Source of the DNA: DATKMK01 sp035541895
Lineage (GTDB): Bacteria; Desulfobacterota; Binatia; HRBIN30; JACQVA1
Reading direction: 5' to 3'
Length of the DNA stretch: 64,000 bases
Assembly (NCBI GenBank): GCA_035541895.1
Contig: DATKMK010000021.1
Span: forward strand, 79,702 to 143,701
Positions 25,181 through 32,260 of the stretch are shown one piece after another. Made by a program: the position numbers and the translations under genes. The notes under the pieces were generated by a model, which searched no databases, was not told where the DNA came from, and worked only from the letters and a program-made list of their open reading frames with translations. Each line of letters begins with the position of its first letter. Position 1 is the stretch's first letter.

Positions 25181-25861
25181 CTACGCGTTCGCCGCCACCA
25201 CGCCCTCAAGACGCAGCAGCTTCTTCTTGATCGCCACGCCGCCGGTGTAGCCGCCGAGCTTGCCACCGGCGGCAAGCACGCGGTGGCACGGGATGACGAT
25301 CGGCATCGGATTGTGTCCGAGCGCTTGGCCCACCGCGCGGCTGCCGCGCGGTTGACCGATCATGTGCGCGATGTCGCCATACGACGCCACCTGGCCGGCG
25401 GGAACTTCGGCGGTTGCTTCCAGCACGCGGCGTTGAAACGGCGTGACCAACCGCCAATCTGTGGGGACGTTGAAGCTGCGTCGCCTCCCCGCGAAATAGT
25501 CGGCCAACTGATGCACCACGGCCTTGGTCTTCGCCGGCGCCTTCACCGGCGCAACACCCAGGCGTTCGCGCAGTTCTGCCGCGAACGAGGTCTCGCTGCG
25601 GCGGAACGACACGCGCACCAGCCCCGCATCGGTGGTCGCGACCAGCACGCGTCCGATCGGCGTCTGCAGCGAATCGTAGTACGCCGCCGGGCGCGGTGTC
25701 GCGGTGACATCTCCGTACAATTGCTTCAAGCCCGACAGCGTCCGCCGGTACTCAGCGAGCCCGCGCCGGCCAACGTCCGTCGCGAGCCACCGGCGGACCG
25801 GCGGCGACGGCGATGCATCGTCGAGCAACATCGCAATCAGCTCATCCTCTCGGGTTTTCAT
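25181..25861 (-). CDS. ogt: Methylated-DNA--protein-cysteine methyltransferase with extra N-terminal segment
   Basis: A 226-residue protein. The C-terminal part is a complete Ogt: an N-lobe beginning YYDSLQTPIGRVLVATTDAG, FQRRVLEATAEVPAGQVASYG helix and active-site IPCHRVLAAGG with the acceptor Cys; it repairs O6-alkylguanine. Ahead of it about 52 residues (MKTREDELIAMLLDD..LAEYRRTLSGLKQLYGDV) are not part of Ogt and look like the short helical N-terminus of an anti-sigma factor, minus Zn ligands. The start overlaps the ECF sigma gene stop by 4 bases (25858-25861), exactly where an anti-sigma gene would sit. Confidence 0.92.
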   Translation of the reverse strand: MKTREDELIAMLLDDASPSPPVRRWLATDVGRRGLAEYRRTLSGLKQLYGDVTATPRPAAYYDSLQTPIGRVLVATTDAGLVRVSFRRSETSFAAELRERLGVAPVKAPAKTKAVVHQLADYFAGRRRSFNVPTDWRLVTPFQRRVLEATAEVPAGQVASYGDIAHMIGQPRGSRAVGQALGHNPMPIVIPCHRVLAAGGKLGGYTGGVAIKKKLLRLEGVVAANA

Positions 25862-26346
25862 TGTTCGCCTCCGAGCGCGGCGCGCAGCTTCTTGAGCGCC
25901 TGATAGACGTTGGCGCGCGCGGTGCCTTCGTTGCCGCCCACACTCGCAGCAATCTCCGCATAGCTCATGTCGTGGAACTGCCGCAGCATCAACGCGGCAC
26001 GCTGCCGCGCCGGCAATGCCGTCACCGCGCGGCGGAGCGCGCGCAGTTCATCGCGTGGCTCACCGGCGTCCACGGCCGATAGCGTGTCGAGGTCGACGTG
26101 GACATCGCGTGCGGCCAATCGCGCGCGCTGTCGCTTGGCGTTCAGTGCGTTGTTGGTGGCTATGCGGTAGAGCCAGGCGCGCGAGTTCGAGCCCGGCGCC
26201 AGCCGAACGAACGCCGGTTGCGCGCGCAGAAACACGTCCTGACAGGCGTCTTGCGCGTCCGCTTCATTGCCCAACAACCGCACCAGGTAGCGCAGGATCT
26301 CCGGGCGATGCCGTTCGGCGAATTCGGCGAATGACATCGGACTCAT
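25858..26346 (-). CDS. ECF-type RNA polymerase sigma factor
   Basis: A 162-residue group 4 sigma factor with only regions 2 and 4. Region 2 contains LVRLLGNEADAQDACQDVFL and SNSRAWLYRIATNNALN; region 4 contains LPARQRAALMLRQFHDMSYA and EIAASVGGNEGTARANVYQ. It directs transcription of a small regulon, often including itself. It is translationally coupled to the Ogt fusion gene. A large interrupted inverted repeat lies upstream, between it and the divergent hydrolase gene. Confidence 0.93.
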   Translation of the reverse strand: MSPMSFAEFAERHRPEILRYLVRLLGNEADAQDACQDVFLRAQPAFVRLAPGSNSRAWLYRIATNNALNAKRQRARLAARDVHVDLDTLSAVDAGEPRDELRALRRAVTALPARQRAALMLRQFHDMSYAEIAASVGGNEGTARANVYQALKKLRAALGGEQ

Positions 26347-26355
26347 CTCGCTTCG

Positions 26356-26437
26356 TGTAACACCGCGCGCGTCGGAACGTGAAATCTCCGCGGATGTCGT
26401 CGCGCCATTTCACATGAAGTCCGACTGCGGTGTTGCA
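26356..26437. promoter_or_regulatory. Interrupted inverted repeat between ECF sigma gene and divergent hydrolase gene
   Basis: Three blocks mirror each other around about 26396: TGTAACACCGC (26356-26366) with GCGGTGTTGCA (26427-26437, one mismatch), GTCGGA (26371-26376) with TCCGAC (26420-26425), and GTGAAAT (26379-26385) with ATTTCAC (26407-26413). Each divergent gene thus has nearly the same upstream block in the same orientation relative to its start. A shared sigma or regulator binding region is the likely reading; ECF -35 elements commonly contain AAC, as here. Confidence 0.6.
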
Positions 26438-26460
26438 GGGGTCAACAGGAGGGATTGCGA

Positions 26461-27186
26461 ATGAGTACATACGTTCTGGTTCACGGCTCGTGGCACGCGG
26501 CGTCGTGTTGGTACAAGATCGTACCACGTCTCGAACAAACCGGTCACACCGCGGTGGCGATCGATCTACCGGGTCATGGACGAGATGGCACGCCGTTGGG
26601 AGCCGTCTCGATGGCGGACTATGTTGCCGCGATCGGGCGCGTGCTCGATGCGGCGGATGAGCCGGTCGTCTTGGTCGCGCACAGCCGAGGCGGCATCGCC
26701 ATCACGCAAGCGGCGGAAGATCGTCCCGAGAAGATTCGGACACTCGTCTACCTCGCCGCTTTCTTGGTGCCGAACGGCGAGACCATCCTGCCGCTCGCGT
26801 TCGCCGACGGCGATTCGCTCATCATGTCGAACCTCGAGGTCAATCAAGAGGCGGGCTGGGACATACTGCGGCCGGAGGCGTTCAGGCCGGCGCTCTATGC
26901 CGATTGCTGCGATGATGACGTCGCGCTCGCCCGTACCCTCCTGGCTCCCGAGCCGCTCGGTCCCACCAACACGCCGATGCGCACGACCGACGAGCGCTTC
27001 GGAGGCATTCCGCGTGTGTACATCGAACTGTTGCAGGACCGTGCGGTATCACCCGGGCTGCAGCGGGCGATGTACACCGCGCTGCCGTGTCGCGACGTGT
27101 TGTCGATCGACGCGAGTCACTCCGCCTCTTTCTCTCGACCGGATGAACTGACCGCCGCGGTGCGCGTTGCCGGCGGCGATCGTTGA
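26461..27186 (+). CDS. Alpha/beta hydrolase (EstC / salicylate-esterase-like)
   Basis: Start at ATG 26461, seven bases after AGGAGGG. The 241-residue protein has VLVHGSWHAASCWYKIVP (oxyanion region), nucleophile Ser in LVAHSRGGIAITQAAE and likely His in SIDASHSASFSRPDEL near the C-terminus, the pattern of small plant-methylesterase-like hydrolases common in bacteria. It is divergent from the ECF sigma operon and shares its upstream inverted repeat, so it may be a target of that sigma factor. Confidence 0.87.
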   Translation: MSTYVLVHGSWHAASCWYKIVPRLEQTGHTAVAIDLPGHGRDGTPLGAVSMADYVAAIGRVLDAADEPVVLVAHSRGGIAITQAAEDRPEKIRTLVYLAAFLVPNGETILPLAFADGDSLIMSNLEVNQEAGWDILRPEAFRPALYADCCDDDVALARTLLAPEPLGPTNTPMRTTDERFGGIPRVYIELLQDRAVSPGLQRAMYTALPCRDVLSIDASHSASFSRPDELTAAVRVAGGDR

Positions 27187-27274
27187 AGAGATCGGCGTCG
27201 ACGGATACAGCCATGGCAGAATCCTTTGGGTTACCGTCATTGCAGCCAGATCACGGATAAGCCATGTTGCAAGC

Positions 27275-28306
27275 ATGGGACGAACACGCCAACCAAATCG
27301 GACGGCCTGCGTCGGCTGTGATCGGCAGGCGACGCGCCACATCGCGTTGGTGGCTTACCCGGACGCTCAGATCCTCGACGTGATCGGGCCGCTAGAGGTG
27401 TTCTCGAGCGCCGCGCGCTGGCTGGGTGAGCGCGGGCGGACGACGCCCGCGTACACCGTCGAAGTGCTGGCGACTCGCAGCGGCCCGTTGCGGATGTCGT
27501 CGGGGATCGAGTTGGTCGCGGCGCGAGCAACGGCTTCGGTGCGCCGCGGCATCGACACCTTGTTGGTTGCGGGCGGTCTGGGGACGCAGGCGGCGATGCA
27601 AGATCGCGCGTTGCTCGCGTGGCTCCGTCACGTGCGACCGCGTGTGCGGCGCTTCGGTTCGGTCTGCAGCGGCACGTTCATTCTGGCCGAAGCCGGACTC
27701 TTGGATGGCCGCCGCGTCACCACCCATTGGCAATGGTGTGCTCCGTTGGCCGAGCGCTATCCGCAATTGACCGTGGATCCCGATCCGATCTTCGTCCGCG
27801 ACGGCGATGTCTACACCTCCGCCGGCGTGACGGCCGGGATGGATCTCGCGCTGGCGTTGGTCGAGGAAGACCACGGTCGTGATGTCGCGCTCCAGGTTGC
27901 ACGCGGCTTGGTGTTGTTCTTACGCCGGCCCGGCGGGCAATCGCAGTTCAGCGCGCAGCTCGCGGTGCAATCGGCGGATCGCGAACCGATCCGCGAATTG
28001 CAATCGTGGATTGCGGATCATCTCGAGGCCGATCTATCGGTGCCGGCGCTGGCTGCGCGCGTGGCGATGAGCCCGCGCAACTTTGCCCGCGTGTTCACAC
28101 AGCAAGTCGGCGTGACCCCGGCGCGCTTCGTCGAGACCCTGCGGATCGAAGCGGCGCGGCGCCGGCTGGAGGAGTCGACGCACGGCGTCGATCTGGTCGC
28201 CGCGCAGTGCGGTTTCGGCTCGGCCGAAGCGATGCGGCTCGCGTTCCAGCGGCGGTTGCGGGTGGCGCCGACCGCGTATCGTCATCGCTTCGCCCAGCTT
28301 CACTGA
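27275..28306 (+). CDS. GlxA-family transcriptional regulator (DJ-1-like domain + AraC helix-turn-helix)
   Basis: ATG 27275 is favoured because the upstream part of the open frame overlaps the hydrolase gene. The roughly 343-residue protein has an N-terminal DJ-1/PfpI-like ligand domain (HIALVAYPDAQILDVIGPLEVF, GSVCSGTFILAEAGLLDGRR) and a C-terminal AraC domain with two helix-turn-helix units (LAARVAMSPRNFARVFTQQV and VDLVAAQCGFGSAEAMRLAF). It likely senses a small metabolite. It is followed 15 bases later by a stand-alone DJ-1 protein of the same fold. Confidence 0.93.
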   Translation: MGRTRQPNRTACVGCDRQATRHIALVAYPDAQILDVIGPLEVFSSAARWLGERGRTTPAYTVEVLATRSGPLRMSSGIELVAARATASVRRGIDTLLVAGGLGTQAAMQDRALLAWLRHVRPRVRRFGSVCSGTFILAEAGLLDGRRVTTHWQWCAPLAERYPQLTVDPDPIFVRDGDVYTSAGVTAGMDLALALVEEDHGRDVALQVARGLVLFLRRPGGQSQFSAQLAVQSADREPIRELQSWIADHLEADLSVPALAARVAMSPRNFARVFTQQVGVTPARFVETLRIEAARRRLEESTHGVDLVAAQCGFGSAEAMRLAFQRRLRVAPTAYRHRFAQLH

Positions 28307-28321
28307 ACAGGAGAGGACACC

Positions 28322-28915
28322 ATGTCGAAAACGATTGGGATCGTGTTGTTCGACGATGCGGAAGAATTGGATTGGGCCGGTCCGTGGGAAGTGTTCACCG
28401 CGACCGCGAGTGCGTTTCCGGGCGATCGAGTTGTGACCATCGCGCAGGAGTCACGACCGATTCGATGCGCCAAGGGTTTGCGCGTTCTCCCGGATCACAG
28501 CTTTGCCGGTGCGCCGCGACTCGACGTCGTGCTGGTGCCGGGCGGCATCGGAACGCTGCGTGAGGTCGACAATCCCGTCATGCTGTCGTGGCTGCGCGAG
28601 GCCGCGAAGCCGTGTCAGTGGGTGACCAGCGTGTGCACCGGCGCGCACGTGTTATGGGCCGCGGGGCTGGCCCGCGGCAAGCGGGTCACGACGCATTGGA
28701 CGTTCGTCGAGACCTTGCGAGAAAAGACCGACGCGACCGTGCTCGAGAACACGCGCTACGTGCGCGACGGCAACGTGGTCACCTCCGCCGGCGTCTCCGC
28801 CGGCATCGACATGGCGCTATGGCTGGTCGGTCAGATGTACAGCGTGGAAACCGCGCGTCTGATTCAGAAGGGGATCGAGTACAACCCGGCGCCGCCGTAT
28901 GCGGCGGAAGTGTAG
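28322..28915 (+). CDS. DJ-1/PfpI family protein (isonitrile hydratase-like)
   Basis: A 197-residue protein with an AGGAGAGG ribosome binding site. The conserved Glu (LDWAGPWEVF) and nucleophilic Cys in WVTSVCTGAHVLWAAG are intact, as in isonitrile hydratases and related DJ-1 enzymes. The region RYVRDGNVVTSAGVSAGIDM is shared with the ligand domain of the GlxA-type regulator just upstream. The two probably form an operon in which regulator and enzyme recognise related compounds. Confidence 0.88.
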   Translation: MSKTIGIVLFDDAEELDWAGPWEVFTATASAFPGDRVVTIAQESRPIRCAKGLRVLPDHSFAGAPRLDVVLVPGGIGTLREVDNPVMLSWLREAAKPCQWVTSVCTGAHVLWAAGLARGKRVTTHWTFVETLREKTDATVLENTRYVRDGNVVTSAGVSAGIDMALWLVGQMYSVETARLIQKGIEYNPAPPYAAEV

Positions 28916-28920
28916 GAGCT

Positions 28921-29655
28921 TCAGAATCCAATGCGCCGCATCACCGCGCGCGGCAGCAGGCGGATCACCAGCATCATCCAGCGCCAGATCGGCGGCGCGT
29001 AGACTTCGGGCGTGCCACGATCGATGGCTTTCAGAACGGTGTGCGCGACGTCTTCCGGCTCGCCGGCAAATGGCGGCGGCTTGAGGCCGGCGGTCATGCC
29101 GGTCTTCACGAAGCCCGGCTTCACCAGCACGGTGCGCAATCCCTGCGCGCGAAACTTGTGATCGAGTCCTTCGAGGTAGTGCGACAAGCCGGCCTTGGCG
29201 GCGCCGTATAGCACCACCGGCTTGCGGCCGCGTTCACCCGCAACCGAGCTGAACACGCACAAGGTTCCGCCCCCGGCGGCGAGCAAACGCGCGCGCGCCA
29301 GCTCGCAGAACTGAATCGTGTTGGTGAAGTCTGCGGTCAGCAGCCGCTCGCGCAGCGCCGCATCGGTTTCCAACTCTTCCTGCGATGCAAACAGACCCGC
29401 GGTGACGACGACCGCGTCGAGGAGTTGCAGCGCCGCCGTCGCCCGATCGAGCGCCGGCGCGAACGTCTCCGGTTTGAGCAGATCGCATTCCGCCGTCGCG
29501 ACGCTACGCGCACCGTGCAGCCGGAGGTCTTCCGCGCTGCGCGCCAGGTCGTCGGCGTCACGGCCGAGCAGACACAACTCGTCTCCGCGAGCTGCCATCA
29601 AGCGCGCGAGGGCGCGACCCATGCCTTTGGTCGCGCCGAGCAGAACAACTTTCAC
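28921..29655 (-). CDS. SDR oxidoreductase, DprE2-like (decaprenylphosphoryl ribose epimerase partner)
   Basis: Starts at GTG 29655, overlapping the stop of the upstream FAD oxidase by 4 bases (GTGA), which decides it over a longer frame. The 244-residue SDR has VVLLGATKGMGRALARLMAA, FSSVAGERGRKPVVLYGAAK and LVKPGFVKTGMT. Its end, VYAPPIWRWMMLVIRLLPRAVM, matches the membrane-proximal tail of DprE2-type proteins. With the neighbour it may run the two-step 2'-epimerisation of a polyprenylphosphoryl pentose. This assignment rests on tail similarity and gene pairing. Confidence 0.82.
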   Translation of the reverse strand: MKVVLLGATKGMGRALARLMAARGDELCLLGRDADDLARSAEDLRLHGARSVATAECDLLKPETFAPALDRATAALQLLDAVVVTAGLFASQEELETDAALRERLLTADFTNTIQFCELARARLLAAGGGTLCVFSSVAGERGRKPVVLYGAAKAGLSHYLEGLDHKFRAQGLRTVLVKPGFVKTGMTAGLKPPPFAGEPEDVAHTVLKAIDRGTPEVYAPPIWRWMMLVIRLLPRAVMRRIGF

Positions 29656-31055
29656 ACCGGATCTCCGAAGATGCGCACCGACTGCGCGCTGCGCAGCGTG
29701 CCGTGCGGGTCCCACTTGCGCCGGACCTGGAGGAACGCGTCGAGGCGCGGCTCCATCGCGCGAAAGTGTTCGGCGCGGGTGAACGCGTCCTTGGTGAGAT
29801 AGATGCGGCCGCCTTCGGCGATGACGAATTCATTGAGCGCATCCACCAGCGCCTGCGTGTCAGGCCGGATCGGCAGATCGAGCGCGTAGGACATGCCCGG
29901 CTTCGGGAACGACAGTATCCCCTTCCCTTGGGCACCGCAGTCTTTGATGACGCACAGGTACACCGGCGCGTGATGCGACTGGAGCAGATTCAGATAGCGG
30001 CGATGACGTGAGAGATCCCCGTCGATCGGCAGCACGGCTTGATGCTGGGTGAAACCGCGGCGGCCGTAGGCACGATTCCAATCGCCGATCACGTCAAGCG
30101 GATAGAAGAACGTTTCCGGGTGCACGATACCGGTGCGTACGCGGTGACCGTGCTTGAGGTAGATCAGCCGGTTGAGGATCCGCCACATCCACGGCTGTAG
30201 GAACCAACTGGGGAAGACCGCGGGGAGCGCGATCGGGCGGTGAAAGCGCATTGGCTTGGCCGGGGCCGCATGCGGTTCGGCCCAGCGGCCGCTCATGATC
30301 AAGCCGCGCCCGGCGCCGGGGCCGCGGATCAGAAAGTCGGCCCAGCAGACGGTCATCGGCCACTTCTTCCCGGCTTCCTGCAGGCGCGCGATTGTGGTGT
30401 CGAAGTCAGGCGTCTGTTCGCTCTCCTGCCAAATCCACGGCGACGGAATGCGTTTGAGGCGAACCTCGACTTCAAGGATGTGCCCCGTCAGCCCCATCCC
30501 CCCGAGCGTCGCGCGGAACAGTTCGGACTCGTGAGTGTCGGAGCATTCAACTACGCGTCCATCGGCGACGCGTAACTTCAGGGCAGTGACGTGCTCGCCG
30601 AAGCAGCCATCGACGTGGTGGGTCTTGCCGTGCACATCGGACGCGACCATGCCCCCCAAGGTCACGTAGTGCGTGCCCGGGGTGACCGGCGTGAACCAGC
30701 CGCGCGGCAGCGACCAACGATTGAGTTGGCGCAGCGACAGACCGGCCTCGGCGCGCAGGATGCCGGTCTCGGTGTCGAAGTGCAGCAGCCGATCGGCCAG
30801 CCGTGATGTTGCGACGATGTCGCGTTCCGTCGCCGGGAGCGACGAGTCGCCGTACGATCGACCCAGCCCGCGGCTCAGCGTCGCGCCGCGGGTGATGGCC
30901 GGGAAGTCTTCCGCAAGTCGTTCGCGCCCCCGCACCACCGGATTGTGTCCCCAACCGCTCAACTCGGTCAGCGCTGGCTCGGCCGGGTCGGGGGATGAAG
31001 GCGCGGCGCCGGTGTCGACTTGCCGATCACGTAAACGGGTGACCTGGGCGGTCAT
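29652..31055 (-). CDS. FAD-binding oxidase, DprE1-like (decaprenylphosphoryl-beta-D-ribose oxidase family)
   Basis: ATG 31055 has GGAG 8 bases upstream; ATG 31067 is an alternative. The 467-residue VAO-type flavoprotein shows the FAD-binding TRGATLSRGLGRSYGDSSL and TPGTHYVTLGGMVASDVHGK, followed by HHVDGCFGEHV and GGMGLTGHILEVEVRL. These and the C-terminal KDAFTRAEHFRAMEPRLDAF follow the DprE1 pattern. DprE1 oxidises decaprenylphosphoryl ribose at C2' in arabinan-making actinobacteria. Here the SDR partner is overlapped by 4 bases, so the pair is probably a functional epimerase. The sugar-lipid substrate in this organism is unknown. Confidence 0.85.
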   Translation of the reverse strand: MTAQVTRLRDRQVDTGAAPSSPDPAEPALTELSGWGHNPVVRGRERLAEDFPAITRGATLSRGLGRSYGDSSLPATERDIVATSRLADRLLHFDTETGILRAEAGLSLRQLNRWSLPRGWFTPVTPGTHYVTLGGMVASDVHGKTHHVDGCFGEHVTALKLRVADGRVVECSDTHESELFRATLGGMGLTGHILEVEVRLKRIPSPWIWQESEQTPDFDTTIARLQEAGKKWPMTVCWADFLIRGPGAGRGLIMSGRWAEPHAAPAKPMRFHRPIALPAVFPSWFLQPWMWRILNRLIYLKHGHRVRTGIVHPETFFYPLDVIGDWNRAYGRRGFTQHQAVLPIDGDLSRHRRYLNLLQSHHAPVYLCVIKDCGAQGKGILSFPKPGMSYALDLPIRPDTQALVDALNEFVIAEGGRIYLTKDAFTRAEHFRAMEPRLDAFLQVRRKWDPHGTLRSAQSVRIFGDPV

Positions 31056-31154
31056 GGCGTTCTCCATACCGAACCACGTCGGCGAGCGCTACTGGCGTGC
31101 AGACGGATGCACGGGCGATTGCGCTCCGTCGCCGCCTGGGGCGCGCGAATCATC

Positions 31155-31183
31155 TTGACTAACAAACGTTCGTTGGGCTAGAC
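31155..31183 (+). promoter_or_regulatory. Candidate promoter with TetR-type operator, upstream of the OB-fold/thiolase operon
   Basis: TTGACT (31155-31160) is followed after 17 bases by CTAGAC (31178-31183). Inside the spacer, ACTAACAAACGTTCGT (31158-31173) is a near palindrome. It differs at only two of 16 positions from the operator candidate at 52059-52074, just before a TetR gene. The promoter would drive the operon from 31272. The -10 match is weak. Confidence 0.6.
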
Positions 31184-31271
31184 GACGCGGGTCTCGTGAA
31201 CGATAAAGGGGTGCAGCGTCGCTGTGTCGGCGCCTGTGCGTCGCGCCCGCGGTGATCTGTTGGAGAAGCCT

Positions 31272-31742
31272 ATGAAGAGTGTTGCCACCGATACGCCGGT
31301 TGCTCCGTTGAGCCAAAAGCAAGTGATGGAGTTTCCCTACAAGCACTCCACGGGCGAGACCGTCGGCCGCTTTCTTGCCGGACTCAAAATCCAAAAAAAG
31401 ATTTGGGGCCAGCGCGCGAACGGGCAGGGCGTGGTGGTGCCGCCCACTGGATATTCCGAAGTCGATGCGTCGCCGGCGGGAGAGTGGGTGGAGGTCAGCG
31501 ATAGCGGAACGGTGACGGCGGTGGCGAAGGTGCAGCAGCCGATCGCGGGATTGCATCCGTCGGCGACGCCGTTCGCCTTCGCGTTGATCAAGCTCGATGG
31601 TGCCGACACGGCGTTGCCGCACATCATCACCGACGAGCTGGCGCGTGCAAGGGTCGGTGCGCGCGTCCAAGCAGTGTGGAAGGCCGACGATGAACGAGTC
31701 GGCAGCCTCCGCGACATCGCCAGCTTTCGCGTGATTGGATGA
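31272..31742 (+). CDS. OB-fold (DUF35-type) protein lacking zinc-ribbon cysteines
   Basis: Start at ATG 31272 with GGAGAAG upstream. The 156-residue protein has the DUF35 layout: helical start, a former Zn-ribbon segment (WGQRANGQGVVVPPTGY), then an OB fold (EWVEVSDSGTVTAVAKVQQP..FAFALIKLDGAD). All four zinc Cys are replaced. Such proteins are partners of thiolase-like enzymes, for example in benzylsuccinate and steroid side-chain degradation. It is first in an operon: second OB-fold protein, two thiolase-like proteins. Confidence 0.85.
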   Translation: MKSVATDTPVAPLSQKQVMEFPYKHSTGETVGRFLAGLKIQKKIWGQRANGQGVVVPPTGYSEVDASPAGEWVEVSDSGTVTAVAKVQQPIAGLHPSATPFAFALIKLDGADTALPHIITDELARARVGARVQAVWKADDERVGSLRDIASFRVIG

Positions 31743-31752
31743 AGGGCGAACG

Positions 31753-32253
31753 ATGAACGAGCCGCCGAAAGAACCGATCAAGTACGTCGACAGCAAGGTT
31801 TACCTGCCGTACCATTACGTCGCGGGCGACTACAAAGCGCGCTACCTGCGCGCGCTGAAGGACAAGCGGATTCTCGGATCGAAGTGCTCCCAGACCGGCA
31901 AGGTGTTCGTGCCGCCGCTGATGAATTCACCGGAAAGTTTTGCGCCGTGCACCGAGCTGGTCGAAGTCTCCGACCGTGGCGTCGTCACCACCTTCTGCAT
32001 CGTGAACATCCCGGTGATCGGCCGCAACATCGAGTTGCCGTATGTCGCCGCCTCGGTGGCGCTCGACGGCGTGGCGATCTCGATCTTCGCGTTGATCCAA
32101 GAGTGCAAGCCCGAAGAGGTCCGCATGGGCATGCGCGTCGAAGCCGTGTGGAAGCCCGACGGCGAGCGTCACGGCGACCACGACGACATTCAATACTTCC
32201 GACCCACCGGCGAGCCCGATGCGCCGCGGGAATCGTACATCAACCGGCTGTGA
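31753..32253 (+). CDS. OB-fold (DUF35-type) protein with partial zinc ribbon
   Basis: A 166-residue protein starting at ATG 31753, ten bases after the previous stop. The ribbon region GSKCSQTGKVFVPPLMNS keeps one Cys of the first knuckle and another in SFAPCTELVE, so zinc binding is doubtful. The OB fold follows (VSDRGVVTTFCIVNIPVIG, ISIFALIQE). Likely the second accessory subunit of the thiolase-like complex encoded next. Two different OB-fold subunits for two different thiolase-like subunits suggest a hetero-oligomer. Confidence 0.87.
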   Translation: MNEPPKEPIKYVDSKVYLPYHYVAGDYKARYLRALKDKRILGSKCSQTGKVFVPPLMNSPESFAPCTELVEVSDRGVVTTFCIVNIPVIGRNIELPYVAASVALDGVAISIFALIQECKPEEVRMGMRVEAVWKPDGERHGDHDDIQYFRPTGEPDAPRESYINRL

Positions 32254-32260
32254 GATTTGC

